A program made the translations under genes and the position numbers. From Ixodes scapularis (Eukaryota > Arthropoda > Arachnida > Ixodida > Ixodidae): DNA of 64,000 nucleotides. The notes beneath the pieces are model-generated. The model was not told the origin of the DNA. It saw only the letters and a program-made list of their open reading frames with translations, and did no database searches. Shown here piece after piece: positions 1-11,584 of the stretch. Position 1 is the stretch's first letter. Every line of letters starts with the position of its first letter. Location of the stretch: positions 75,029,816 through 75,093,815 of the forward strand of contig NW_024609846.1 in the NCBI RefSeq assembly GCF_016920785.2, in the 5' to 3' direction.

Positions 1-333
1 CCATTTTTTATACAATAATACAATTACCTTAATACAGTTGAGATTATAGTATAAATGCGGTAAAGGCAACAAAATAACTATAGTATAAATAAACACGTAA
101 GCACAAACAACGCACTTTCATTAATCGCACAAACTTGTTATTTACCTTCCAGTAAAAACTAGAATATAACCACACATATTTACAAATGTCGACGCAATAG
201 CAAGCGGAAAACGACGAAGAACGAAATTCCATTCTATCACGACATTAGAAAAAAATGAAAGCCCTTTACAAATCCCTGTAACGCCGAATTGGAGCGCAGC
301 TCTTGAGGAGGAGTAGGGAAGGGTACTGAGGGG

Positions 334-490
334 GGTCACGTCACCTGCGGGTAGTCACGTGACCCCGGGGAGGGGGGGGGGGGGTCACGTGACCTCGGTG
401 GGGGTCACGTGACCTCAGGTGGGTCACGTGACCTCGGGTGTAGGGGGTCACGTGACCTCGGGGGGGGGGATCACGTGACCCCCCCCCCCG
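334..490. repeat. E-box minisatellite (GTCACGTGAC repeats)
   Basis: G/C-rich minisatellite with six exact CACGTG cores starting at 356, 386, 406, 425, 449 and 472, plus one variant CACGTC at 337. Most sit in a GTCACGTGACCTCGG-like unit, and runs of G or C separate them. CACGTG is the E-box bound by bHLH-zip factors in animals. Whether this cluster is regulatory or only a tandem repeat cannot be told from sequence. Confidence 0.8.
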
Positions 491-1699
491 CCGGTTACGC
501 CGACGCCGACGCCGCTCAGGCTGGAAACGGGCCCCTAAGAGCTGTGCTCTAAAATCGACTGCAGCACTTTACTTGCGTCTTACATGACCAAGAAAGCCCG
601 TAAATAAGTTCTTCCTCATCTGTCGATCGTATCCATACGTCCCAAACGATCCATCACGAAAACATTTGAACACTAGCTTCTAGAAGTCTTTCCGTCGAAA
701 GAGAGGTCATCGGCCAGTGTCATCCTTGATTAGTTGCCACACACGTCTCTCAAACCCTAGCAGGACTTGTTTCGCGAATCCACGCAAATGCCGTAGTATC
801 AAGCGAACAGAAAGAAAAAAACTACTCGAGTCTGCGGTGACGACAAAAAGACGACGGGTAGGAAGTTAAAAAGAACCACACACACACACACACACGCGAG
901 AGCAGCACCAGCAGTGTGGGACGAGAGGCTTAACATTGTCGACCCCTCTCTTGCTCGTGTGCGCTTACTCCCTGCGGCGATGAATGGATCTTTTTTCGGT
1001 TTCTTTTCCTTCTGAACTGTCTCAGCGTACCTTTGCAGACAGTCAGCAGCTCACACGCAACGTAAATTTACCAGAACCATAGCCCGTTCGTGGGAAGAAT
1101 ATGTCGCATTGGAAATTCTGAGCCGGTTCATTCGAAAAGTTGGGGGAGCTGCGGCTCTGCGCGCAGTACCGCGGTTACGGGGATAATCAAAAATATAAAT
1201 TTGGTACTTTCAACATTAATAGCGCGTTGCATATTACGTTTATATTATATATATATAATAAATTGTAGAAGACAGCGCTTTTAAAACGTGTATTAATGTC
1301 GGATAAACGCGCACGAACATTAATGTGCCGACCGCGCCGATACGCGTCGACAGCGCATTTTCTCACGTAGTTGCGCCATGACCTTCATTCCTCCGCCATT
1401 GTGACGGGCCCACTCGGAGCGCTACGGCCTGATGTCTAGGAGGTGTTGGCTTATCGGTCTATTTTTCCGCTCCCCCTCTCCTCTTTCAACTTCTCCCCTT
1501 CCCCATCTCCCCCAAGCCATCACCGTCCACGCCATGCGAAGCGACCTGTCCGCGTCTCATGTCGTGTACCTCGCCCCCAGAAACGTCACAAGACCACGTG
1601 GGTCGACGTGACGTGGCCATGACTGTGACGACACGAGACCTTTGTTGCCTGACGCAACCGAAATTTCGCTTTCAGTATCAGCTGATGTTTAAATTGACT
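491..1699. other. unassigned stretch with a short (CA)n run
   Basis: No convincing exon, RNA gene or mobile-element motif was seen. A short (AC)n microsatellite lies at about 876-895. Open frames here are short and have no recognisable domain. Confidence 0.5.
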
Positions 1700-3030
1700 C
1701 CGTAAGTGTGACGTCAGGGGTCCAAACCGTGGTCCAAACAAACCGTTGCTAGGGTCGTTGTTATGGACAAATACATGTGGCTAGGTTTCGCTACGAAAAC
1801 CCGACCGTTCAGAAATCGGGAGTAGGATTTAAACTTTTAAAAATCGCAGATATAGAAAGCTTGAATGTGATATATGTTGCGACAGAAGTGTGCCGGTAAT
1901 CGCTTGTTTCTGAAATATTTACGACTGCAACTTCCGGTCCTCAAGGTGCCTGCAGCAGACGACGAATGCAAGAAGAATGCCGTCAGCCACACGCCCGCCG
2001 GCGAAGCTGGCGCCGGCGTCTGAATCGGGTGAATAAAGACGATATTCTGATATTGAATTTTTTTGTTGTTTTTTTGAGACACTTATAAGAATTCATTGCG
2101 GGGTGCGATGCAAAATATGGTTTATCGAAAGTCCAGGCGTCGATCGAGATGATCGTCTGCAAAAACATCGGAATGCACCCGTGAGAAAAGCACTTCAGGC
2201 GATCGCTAGAGATCCCAAATTTTGTTTCCGGACTCGCGCTATCGGAGGGTGCATCGTATCTGAATGTAACCATCGCGTGGAAAATTATTCTTGCCGTTTC
2301 TTTAGATTTACGCAAAACCCCAAAACGCGAAAGAGCTGGATAAAAAACATAAGGTGACTCTATTACAGATTGTACTCTCATCGCGGGTTCGATGGAGATC
2401 TTCACCGAAAGAGCACATCCATTAAATTTAATTTATACAAAAAAAATTGCGAAATTGCGATAGACATGCAATATTTTAATAACCTGAAAACCTCAATAAT
2501 AATAATAACAAACGCCTTATCTCGACGGCGTACGATTTGTTTCTCATTCTTGCCGGCACTACGCCGGTAATGCACTTCAGGTCGTCGTCGTAACTGATCT
2601 CCATGACGTGGTTTGATTTTACGGAATTTTCGCCCCTATGAACAAAGCTGGGTTCTTCACAGAGCAAAAACCCACATTGCGGAGGCCTCTGCGGCCTTGG
2701 CGATTCACTTGCTTGTGTTGCTCGTTTACTGACGCAATTGAATGAAGACGCCCACTGCAACAAAGGCCATCAAACCTATCGTGTCGTCTGCTACCAAAGC
2801 AAAGCAGAGTGGAGCACTTCAAAAATGGCTTTATCGTTGCAATACGACGCTGAGATGACAAGAACATCTTTATAATTAAATATCAAGAAGCTAGGTTGCT
2901 TAAAAAAAATTATTTACTTATAAGCGAAAATCTAGCCTCGTGTGGAGTCTGCATGCATTAGTCCATAGCAACGTCTCTAGTAACGGTTTGTTTGGACCCA
3001 GACGCCAAGTTGTGACGTCATCACTTACGG
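1700..3030. mobile_element. non-autonomous DNA element with ~70-bp terminal inverted repeats
   Basis: The left end starts CCGTAAGTG followed by TGACGTCA at 1700. The right end, read in reverse complement from 3030, starts CCGTAAGTGATGACGTCA. Both ends then share GGTCCAAACAAACCGTT and a GTTGCTA/GTTACTA-like segment, giving imperfect inverted termini of about 70 bp. The interior has open frames (for example 1983-2405 minus) but none resembles a transposase, so it is probably a non-autonomous derivative. A target-site duplication could not be fixed, so the superfamily is unassigned. Confidence 0.6.
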
Positions 3031-3349
3031 GGAAAGTTAAGAATACACAAACAATATTCCACAATTCGCGAATCCGAAGACGTAAATCTGTTTAGTAATG
3101 CTTTGTGAAATGAAATCACATGAGAGCCTAAATTTTTCGGAATTGAGCGGAGTTGCCCTTTAACACGATTTCGGTACCCGCAGGGTGTAAAAATATATAC
3201 CAAGGGTGTATGCCTTTCTGTACACCCTTGAATGTTCAGAAACATGTAAAAATGGTGGAGGAAGGGTGTGAACTGGAAAAAACACCCTTTTAACACGAAC
3301 ATGGTTGTTAAAATATTAGTGTGTACACAGTACAAACAGTCAGTGCTTT
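3031..3349. other. AGGGTGT-motif-rich intergenic sequence
   Basis: Several copies of AGGGTGTA/TACACCCT lie at about 3180-3290, flanked by two direct CCCTTTTAACACGA-like segments. It resembles debris of a small DNA element but exact ends could not be set. It lies just beyond the poly(A) signal of salivary gene copy A. Confidence 0.35.
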
Positions 3350-3352
3350 AGC

Positions 3353-3358
3353 TTTATT
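3353..3358 (-). promoter_or_regulatory. poly(A) signal, salivary gene copy A
   Basis: AATAAA on the minus strand, about 65 bp past the copy A stop codon. It is conserved in copy B at the same relative place and mutated to AATAAT in copy C. Confidence 0.65.
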
Positions 3359-3423
3359 AAGCCTGGTTTAGTTTGGAGAGTTTGAATAAGAAGTGTCCTT
3401 CCTAATTTTTCTTTGACCTGCCC

Positions 3424-6400
3424 TTAGGCTTCTAACTCTTCTTCGGTTTCTTCTTTTCTTGCATCAGTGTCATTGGGCACACCTGAATCTGTTGTCAAAT
3501 GGCATTCTCCGTTTTGACATAATCCCTCATCACCATTGTTGTACTGCAAATGAGAGAGAGAAAAAAAGAGTATTGAAATTTCAAATGTTCCTGAGATGTA
3601 CACTCTAAAAAAATGGGGTGTATTACTACACCCTTTGTCCCATATATACACCTCGAAATTTCAATTCGACGTACAACTCCCTATAGTCGAACACACCACC
3701 CAATATTTTACGAGGGGCTTGATAGCCGAGTGGTACTACTTATTAAAATAGCTGATGTGCGTGTTACTGAATACAAAAAAAAATAAAAAAAATCGGGGTT
3801 TTTTTGGTTCTACTGCAAAAACTCGGTGTTTTCTTTGTGTGGTCTTTGATACGTTCCTTAGCTTCTTAAAAATTTATATCCCACCGTTATCAATCCCCTC
3901 GCACAACTTGGGGCCGTTTGTTGGACTAGAGGGCGCTCTACAGCGTACTGAAGTTTTGAGGTGTATTATATATGACAAAAGGGTGTAAGGTGATAACCTT
4001 TTTTTAGAGTGTAATTTGCCGTAACGGAACAGTTAAAAGTATGATATCATATAATTTATTAAATCTACAGCTGAATATAGCCGTGAAATGTACCTGCTAC
4101 ATTTAACGTAACAAATTTTACTCTAGACTGAGAGCGGAAAATCTCCACGGGATCTGATTTAATGCGACATCACGTGACGTTGTATTTTCCGCGGAAAGTT
4201 TATCATAAACTTATATTTGAAATACTTCATACTGAAATTAATTAAAATATTATAAAATATAACTCTTTAACGTTGTGCTGTGGCGATTGAAGAAAAAAGA
4301 TTGCGTGTTAAAGAACCCAAAAGAAAATCTTGCCTCGTAATAAAAGGATTCTATTCCCCCTTTTGAGATTTTTCAGCTAAACGAAGAAAGAAATACAAAA
4401 TATAGATTGAGACAAGGAATATACACATTAACTCAAATCTCACAAGCGTGAATAACCAACCAGCTCAGCACTGGGAAATCATGATTGTATTCCAACTACT
4501 CTGGCTCACATTCATTGAACTAATTTCTGTTACGTGGCATATGCGCAGCGGTCAAACGAAGCGGTCTACTCATATTCTTCACTTTTTATTCGGAGACATC
4601 ACCTTCATTAGCCGCAAACAGTTTGCTTTCGAAACTCCTGTGAACGATACACTAAAAAATCATGACCCGCAGAAATAGATTGAGAAGCTACTTTGGCTAG
4701 GGAGGAAATCATACTTCCATTTAACAATGTACCGTCATGTGAAGAAATTCTTCTCTATATTTAGGGGGAACATTTACCTTCTGAGAGTACTATAAAAAAG
4801 GTCACGTGACGTCACATGATTCTGCAGCGTCACGTGACGTTACTGGACCATGTTAGGTCATATTAATGGATGTCAGTTACACGCTACGTCACAGTATTAA
4901 GTGCCAATATATTTCCTGCGTCTTTACCAACTTCAATTTCAGGACAGGGCAAGGTGCAATAAGGAAAAGTTTAGAGCATATACAATTTAATTGTGTTTTG
5001 TGATTGTGAAGAGTCACCGCCCAAATCCGAGATCATGGAGCATAGATGTTTAGACTAGGAATTAATCTCATATAAATAATGTAGTACCATACCATCTTGA
5101 GTTGTATTCTTCTGAGGGAATCATAACACAAAAACTGATAACCTTCGGCATAAACATGGCAGCATAGGAACTAAAGATATAAAACCGCGTGTACACCTCT
5201 TGGTGTTTCATATTGCAGAGAGGCTACTGTGAATTTGTTTGAAAATGAAAGGAATTACACTGCGTATGGGAAAAGCATACAAGTAAAACCCGCATGCACG
5301 GGAGCCGTACGTGTGGTTACAAGATTAGATTTGCTACTCACAAAGCATCGTTCTCCGTTCCCGAAGAAAAATTTGTCCCATGATTTGGTCTCAGCGTTCC
5401 AGCAGTAATAGTCGCAGCCTTCTCTTTTTTCCTCCTATAAAAATAATAAACCGGCTGAATAAATTGAAAGTAATATTCGCAAGATCTTGTATACACAGAG
5501 TGCTTCGCGTGCATGATTTACGAAATGAAATAATAGTTTGCGGACGCATTTAAATTCATAAAGTACTTCAAAAACATTTTGACAGAAAAGCGGCCTACAT
5601 TAACGCGTTGAATTTGTTTACACTTCAGCACACGAAATGTTTTCATATATGTACTGAAAAAATTGTTACCGAGGCGGGTCTCGTTCCGTTTTGGCAATCG
5701 TGGGCCGCAGCGGTTGCGACGAAGGCCAGAGACACTGTAGACAATGAAGCAATAAACTTCAATTCAAGTAAGGCCACCCTCAAAGCTTTTATCTAACACA
5801 TATTTGTCTTCAGCGTATGTATCGCAACTAATAATGTAACACTAAGCAAGCGAAAAGAATTACGAAGTGTTAGTTGATTCAGGGGCTCCAAGACACCAAA
5901 ACAATATATGGAAGCGGTTCTTTAGAAATAACCTTGCAGTCTAATATTAAGGCCTCCGTTACTGCAAAGCTGATTCATGTTCTAAGCAACTATGCTCACG
6001 GCTATTGTGATTACGTTTATATCTTAAACATAGTTTTAATCACGAATGCGGTTCCAGAAATTTAATTTATGTTTAGACATTCAATTATAATAAAAAAGGT
6101 GGCAAGAGCACCTTTTTTGAACACGTTTTTTTTTTTTGTCATGGAGTACTGCACGGAAAAAATGTCTATACTTGTCAAAAACACCATGCATAAGTTCACT
6201 ACGCAGAGTTTTGTTCATGTATTTTTTACCCAGGAGACTCGACAGATAGTAAACCATTCTAGGAGCAACTATGCAGGACCTTAGGCACAGGCTGCTATAT
6301 TTGATGTTGTTTCACGAAATATATCTTCAAAATCTTCTGCGAAATTATTTTTTCTTATGTTGATCTGAACGAAAAATGAATATCGCAATTGTTTTGGAAG

Positions 6401-8148
6401 GTGAGTGGAAATGCGTAATATAGCCTCTCTATCGTTAAAACGTTTTGAATGCATAAGCTGTCCGTGAAAAAAAATTGTTACATTCAGTTTATTCATTACA
6501 GATATATGCCTTTTGGGCAAACGTATAATAAAACTAAGGAAGGGAATTCACTCTCAGTATATATTGTAAGCGAGGTTTTTCTTAGAAAGCTTCCACTCGG
6601 ATATAATTAATGCACGTGGTATAGATTGTATGCTGTCAACAAAATTGGCAAGAGTGAAAAAAAAATATAAAAGAAAAACATGCTGTGTCTAAATAATACT
6701 GCCGTCGTGGTTTGGTCTTAAAACTCCTATACTTTTATTTACCACAATCGCGTGCAGTGCTGAGGCTATGTTTTGAGCTTGATATATCAATTTGACGTAA
6801 ACTTGCGAGAGCTTTTGTCTAAAATGCACGATATAAGACTTTTGATATTCTTATCAATAAAATAAATTTATGTCTAATCTTTATTAAAAACAATCAATTT
6901 ACGCATGCATAGGTTAAAAATCTGCGCCTGGAGTCCTCCATTCTAGCTCAGAGATTGATATCGGCTGAAAGTGTCGGGTAAATCAGGTAATGAGCACTCT
7001 TCATTTAATTACAGACCGATTTCATTAATCAGTTTTTCTTGCAAAATATTTGAGCATACTATTTATTATACCTTCGTTAATTTTCGTGATTGCAATTCAT
7101 CATTTACATCATGTCAGCAAGGTTTCCGTAAAAGTTACTCGTACGAACAAAAATTTGCACAGTAAACTTTTTCTGCTATGGACAATGGCAATACATCGAC
7201 TGCGTATTTTCTTAACGTTCATTCTTTTTTATTAACAGCTATCTGCATAAAGCATAGTAAACATCGACTGCAACATAATCGGGAGCATTCAGCATTTCCT
7301 ATATAATACAACCCAATTCGTAACAGCTAACGACTTCGAATCCGCAACTTCTCTGGTTGAGCCTGATCTCCCGCAAGGCTCTGTTGTTGGCCCCCTGTTA
7401 TTTCTCATTGACATGGATGATCTACCTGAATCTATCACTTCATTCATAAAGATGCTTGCCACCCATCGTGTCATTTTTCGTATTATGTCCTCTAGTGCTG
7501 ATACCTTCTTTCTTCAATCTCCTCTAAACAAAACTTTCACTTGGTGTAGATCATGAAAAATGCCGCTTCTTAATAAGTGTAAATCAATGCGAATTTCACA
7601 CCGCCTACTCAGTGCTATCGGTTGAAGAATATTGCAGATATTTTACTAGAGGAGGTTCCATCATATAAATACCTAGCAATTAATTTAACTGTACACCTCG
7701 TGCAAAACACACGTAAATTTTATAATTAAAAGCGCCAATCAGATGCCTTGATATTTACGGCGTAACTTCGTTATGGGGTTTTCATCTTTAAATCCTCAAC
7801 TCTTTAAAAGTCTCGTTCATTTTAATCTTAAATACAGATCATCAATATGTGATCCAGGCAGCTAATTTCTTACTAATGAATTATAAGCGGTAGAACATCG
7901 CAGTCAAAGTCTAATTTCTGTAACTGCTCATGTTTATCAACTGTGCCATTAATGAAAACCTACTCAAATCTCCGTCACAATGTCCTAAGTAGAGGTGTGA
8001 CGCGATTAGCTCTATTTCACAAAGTTGACCATTATATTCAGTCAATAAAAGCCAGCTTTTTTTAAGCCGTCAAGTAGAGGGCTGAGCTAGTTGCCTAAAT
8101 GATTAAAAAAAACTCACCCAACACCAGCGTGATCTCAGTCAACCCCAT
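3424..8148 (-). CDS. secreted six-cysteine salivary protein, basic-tail-like family, copy A (4 exons)
   Basis: Spliced gene on the minus strand. Exons are 8118-8148, 5670-5734, 5342-5434 and 3424-3543. All introns are GT-AG, and phases (1, 0, 0) give one open frame of 102 residues. Residues 1-21 form a signal peptide (MGLTEITLVLVSLAF...). The mature protein has Cys24, 39, 43, 62, 72 and 77, sequons at Asn26 and Asn87, and motifs CDYYCWN and GLCQNGECHL. This layout resembles tick basic-tail secreted salivary proteins, which act in the host feeding site; the precise target is unknown. The usual Lys/Pro-rich tail is absent: residues 91-102 read KEETEEELEA because a deletion shifted the frame. 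Intron 2 is 235 bp, as in copy B. Intron 1 is enlarged to 2.4 kb by a LINE fragment and intron 3 carries a MITE. The divergent partner is copy B. The family call is from memory of the family pattern; coding potential is clear but expression is untested. Confidence 0.82.
3601..4011. mobile_element. CACT-type MITE in intron 3 of copy A
   Basis: Termini CACTCTAAAAAAA and TTTTTTTAGAGTG are exact inverted repeats, and similarity of the two ends extends about 75 bp inward. It is flanked by TA on both sides (gTA...TAa), giving a TA target duplication. A tRNA-like A-box, TAGCCGAGTGG, lies inside at about 3726, without a B-box. A second copy lies at 27928-28327. It is absent from intron 3 of copy B. 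Confidence 0.75.
6890..8080 (+). pseudogene. LINE reverse-transcriptase fragment in intron 1 of copy A
   Basis: Degenerate RT of a CR1/jockey-like LINE. About 6971-7165 encodes FNYRPISLISFSCKIFEH, the conserved NYRPISL motif, and about 7330-7430 encodes PQGSVVGPLLFLIDMDDLP in another frame. Frameshifts and stops are frequent. It lies antisense to the salivary gene, is absent from copy B and accounts for part of the long first intron. Ends are approximate. Confidence 0.7.
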
Positions 8149-8204
8149 AGCTTGTGTAGTGCTCTCAACGAGTATGTGATTGCTTATGCCCCAAAAGGGG
8201 ACCA

Positions 8205-8211
8205 TTATATA
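8205..8211 (-). promoter_or_regulatory. TATA box of salivary gene copy A
   Basis: TATATAA on the minus strand, 57 bp upstream of the copy A ATG. The same box at the same distance precedes copy B, and the sequence around it (TATATAATGGTCCCCTTT) is shared. This implies a short 5' UTR of about 30 nt. Confidence 0.7.
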
Positions 8212-8832
8212 CTCGCGAAAATTCCGGTTGGTTTTTAATTTGTTATGCACTTTTCGTCCGAACCTCAGACCGTTTTAGCATTTGCAGTGTCCTCTCGTGC
8301 TGGATTACGTAGTAATTCCTTTGTTCTAGACATTTTGAGCTTGATATATGAGTGTAAAGAAGCTGAAAGGACATTTGCACGATGACTCATCTACATGTTA
8401 TATACACTGTCACTACAGGTGTCAACGCTTTTTGGAAGAAATGCTCCGGACTTTTACTTTTCGTTTCTATTTTAAGCTAACTGTAGCTAGTAAAATGTGA
8501 TCAGCGGTTGTATAATCATAGTGTGTCCTCACTGAAGAAGAATATTCGAAGGTCGTTGATTCAAGATATATGCGTAGTATGATTAAAGGTTTCCGTGGTC
8601 ATGATAAAATTGTAATATGTCCCGCTGCACAGTGTCTTATTATACAAACATATTTTAGTTGTTTCAGGATCGAGACCATGGTGCTTTCCTAAACTAAATA
8701 TTTATATGCATGTTCATATATTAAATGTTGGTTTTGAAAATAGGGTTCATTCTCGCCAGCTCACGTGACTGGTTTCCTTATATGCAAAGAGTTTCCTTAG
8801 CGCCAGTTGTGGATTCAATGCTTCTGTTAGTG

Positions 8833-9161
8833 CAGTGGTTCTCAAATGGGGTTCCGTGGACCCTTTGGGATCGGCTAAGGCATTGTAGGGGTCCGCGAGG
8901 CCTTGCCTCATCAGTCAAGCCCGGTAGTAAAAGTTGCCTTTTCTCAGATTGAGAAGAAACATTCCAATTTTCGGGCAAGATCTCTCGTGTGAGTGTCAAT
9001 GAGAGAAGTGTACTTCACACTAGCCCTTAGTTATATCCAAATATTAAATCATTATCATAATTATCCTATACCTCTTCCTTCCTCCCGTCACGAACCGGGT
9101 CCTCCATCATGTGCGCCGATCCAGAAGGGGTCCGCAAAACAGCATTGGTTGAGAACCACTG
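8833..9161. mobile_element. hAT-type MITE upstream of copy A
   Basis: Terminal inverted repeats CAGTGGTTCTCAA and TTGAGAACCACTG, typical of hAT elements. The flanks TGTTAGTG and CGTTAGTA form a degenerate 8-bp duplication. The unoccupied site is visible in unit B (about 14500-14510, minus sense CGTTAGTC), which confirms the insertion. It lies about 0.6 kb upstream of the copy A TATA box. Confidence 0.8.
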
Positions 9162-10166
9162 CGTTAGTATATTCATATTTTGATCCGATGACGTTAGGTC
9201 TAAAGTGTTGGTCTGTTTTCCCAACCGATGAAGCTATTTAAGGCGGCATGAGTATTTGGTCATTGTTTATTTTAGATTCGAAGTGCGTGAAGAACAGCTG
9301 TCAACAGTCGACAGCCCCCGCCTAAGAGCTATTAAATAAATTGATCAGGCACTTAATCTTTCTTGAATAATTAAGATAATATTACTTATAAAGACCACTT
9401 ACTTCTGGAGCAACTGTGAATATTGTATCAAATTAGTATTGATAATCAGCAATAAATATACATAATTAAGTGACTTACACCTATGATTTTGAGTTTATGT
9501 ACTTCGGAGTGGCTTAGGTGTATCATCTGAAGAAAACAGTACTCGACTGAAGTAAAAATTGAAAGGTGATGAATATCTTATCAGATGTTCATAAAAGCGC
9601 GTTAGGCGTAGCATGCGATTGCGACTGTGCTGTTTTTCGACTTTCGATACTCTTCACTATTCGGCAAGGTTCTGTAGATAAAATTATCTGTTCCAGCTCA
9701 ACAGACATGCTCGTATTTTTGTAAAATAGCAAAGTCCATATTCTAAATAAAAAAAAAATGCTTCAATCTAGAAAATGCAATTGTTGGAAAATAAAACGCG
9801 TCCCTTCTAGAAATTAAAAACCTAACAATTTTTAAAAAATAAAACGGTGTGTTTGCGCTTGCTTTGCGATACTAAATTATTAACTTTCGTACATACTATA
9901 TGTGTGTTTCTTTGGCCAAGGATAAATTGATTACCCTCAAGCATTCTAGTGCTTAATGTAATGCTGTATTTCAAATACTCTTCGTAAATTATTCGAAACA
10001 TTTTTATGAAGGCCAAGCGGCGAGTCATTCATGGTAAGGAGATATATTATATTTGAAGAAACCACCTCAACTCACTTTATGGTCATATTGGACTGTATAT
10101 AAAGGCCGCAGTCATTCTGGATTGCGAGCAATGAACAGGAAGGCAGTGCGCGGGGCTAATTGTTTT

Positions 10167-10582
10167 ATATTGCCACGCTCGTCAGCGAGCGACCGCGCGC
10201 GTGGCCGTGTGGTTACCTTTTTGACTGTTGTGCAGAAAGTCTGGGTTCGATTCCAGTCAGTGGAATACTCTTTTATTTGTTCTTTCATTGCGTTCTCGTG
10301 AGTTCGAGAACATTCTCGTCAGATCGAGTTCTGAATGTTCCAGTCGCCGAACAATCTAGGCCGATTGTTCCAGAACCCAACGCGCGTAAATAAGGGACTC
10401 CGCGTGCTGATCTGCAGTCAGTTTTTGCCCAGCGTTCGACTCTGCTGCTACGCCGACTTCGACGCCCGCGACGCTCCGTTATTATCTTTTCTACCCTTTT
10501 ATTTTTGGCACAAGTTCGCCACATTAAACGTTTATTTCTTTCTGTTTATCTATTGTTTATTGGTCACCACCCGTGACAATAT
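10167..10582 (+). mobile_element. solo LTR, Ty3/gypsy family
   Basis: LTR 10171-10578 (408 bp), starting TGCCACGC and ending CGTGACA, flanked by the perfect 4-bp duplication ATAT (10167-10170 and 10579-10582). Its 3' half (10405-10578) closely matches the LTR of the intact element at 55-61 kb in reverse complement. The 5' part differs and contains a tRNA-like segment with an A-box (TGGCCGTGTGG, 10202-10212) and a B-box (GGTTCGATTCC, 10244-10254), followed by a TTTT run. It was left by LTR-LTR recombination. Confidence 0.85.
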
Positions 10583-11249
10583 TTGATAAGCTTTCACGCT
10601 ACTTTTGCACCAAAGTTGAAAGCATATTAAATTGAGGTCGATTTCGTGCAAAATAGAATAGCGCAGAATATCATGATTTACTTAGCGTTCAGAGGGCTCT
10701 AGAAACATATATTAGTGCTTTTATTGCTGACTGAAAATATGCAAGAATTTGTGGAAATTTTTGGTGCTCTTCTTCGCTGTACAGTTCTTTTTTTTATCTC
10801 TATTCGTATCTGTTTCAATCAGTCGACAAACTATCACTTGAACGAGGCGATTGCTTGAGTAATTTTCTTGATGAAATTATCCCCATTTTATTATAATAAG
10901 CTGTGCGGGCCGAACCCGAGAACTACAAGTATTCACATGACACCCTCAAATGTGGAGCGCACATAAGCTTATAAATTTCGTCACTGAAATCGATTCAACA
11001 ATAGAGCGGATGAACGTCGCGAATGTTCAGGTCCGCATCGGTGACTGTCTTCAAATTATTGCTTCATCACCTCCAGCAAGCTTAAGTGTCGAATTGTTAT
11101 TTTTATATGATATTTCTTTTTGTGTTCGTTACACCTTGAAGACATTCATTAACTCAATCACCTATTCTTGATTTTTCTGCTTATGAACATCACTTTTCCT
11201 TCTAGATTTTGGAGGCAAATTCTATTGATGCATTTGTCAGATGTAGGGA
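10579..11249. other. unassigned spacer
   Basis: AT-rich sequence between two LTR insertions in the spacer of the inverted duplication. No exon, RNA gene or element end was recognised. Confidence 0.4.
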
Positions 11250-11488
11250 AGCTACGTGACGTTAGTTTCTCCGCTAATTATGGCGGAAATCTGAATTTGT
11301 GCATAGGTCTCATGACGTAAATTTTCCGGCTAAATTTAGGGGGCAAACGGGATAGATGTATGTGCTACGTGTGGTAATGATTACGCTACGTTAATTTTCT
11401 CGCTAAATTTAGCGGAGACGCTGAGGGTGCTTAGGTCATGTGACGGTGATGCTCCCCCTAAATTCGCCGGGGAATCTAAATTGGTGTA
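11250..11488. repeat. degenerate ~65-70-bp tandem repeat
   Basis: Three to four diverged units, each with a CTAAATTTAG/CTAATTATGG-type segment, a GGCGGAAA/GGGGGCAAA-type segment and a TACGT/GTGACG segment. Similar GTGACGT plus TTTCCGC pieces occur in intron 3 of the salivary gene copies (about 4130-4200 and 17100-17180). Confidence 0.5.
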
Positions 11489-11516
11489 TGCTGGCGCGCC
11501 CCAAGTAGGCAGGGGG

Positions 11517-11584
11517 GCCGTGGCCTAAAGGCTATCGCGCTTGGCTCTCACGCGAAGGGCCAGGGTTCGATTTCTGGCCGCGGC
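11517..11584 (+). other. tRNA-like Pol III segment inside the LTR
   Basis: The segment begins GCCGTGG and ends CCGCGGC, which pair as a 7-bp acceptor-like stem with one G-U. It holds GGTTCGATT (B-box, from 11564) and a GTGGCCTAAAGG A-box-like stretch, and is followed by an 11-nt T run at 11591-11601 that would stop RNA polymerase III. The D and T arms are imperfect, so it is SINE-head-like rather than a functional tRNA. Confidence 0.55.

Larger units (their letters stand above)
3350..10030 (-). repeat. left arm of a large inverted duplication (unit A)
   Basis: This stretch matches 13670-18205 in reverse complement across exons, introns, promoter and about 1.9 kb upstream of the first exon. 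Examples are 8118-8260 against 15130-15241, 9190-9300 against 14400-14500, and 9900-10000 against 13680-13760. The arms differ by insertions: a LINE fragment, a CACT-type MITE and a hAT MITE occur only in this arm. The arms flank a 3.6-kb spacer that contains two Ty3/gypsy insertions. Confidence 0.8.

Noticed and set aside
334..490. CRISPR-like array
   Set aside because: Repeat units are palindromic and spacers are simple G/C runs of unequal length; this is a minisatellite in a eukaryote.
1983..2405. 140-codon open frame on the minus strand
   Set aside because: Lies in a non-autonomous DNA element, starts in no clear context, and has no recognisable motif or splice logic.
3424..3651. 75-codon open frame as a gene on its own
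   Set aside because: Only the last 39 codons are coding; they are exon 4 of copy A and begin at a splice acceptor.
4448..4678. Open frame (MNNQPAQHWEI...) repeated at 17216-17524
   Set aside because: Similar frames occur because intron 3 of the salivary genes is duplicated. It is antisense to the gene, and in copy C it is broken, so coding is unlikely.
8118..8148. Copy A exon 1 as part of the neighbouring LINE
   Set aside because: It matches copy B exon 1 in sequence and donor, with the TATA box at the same distance, and LINE similarity stops before it.
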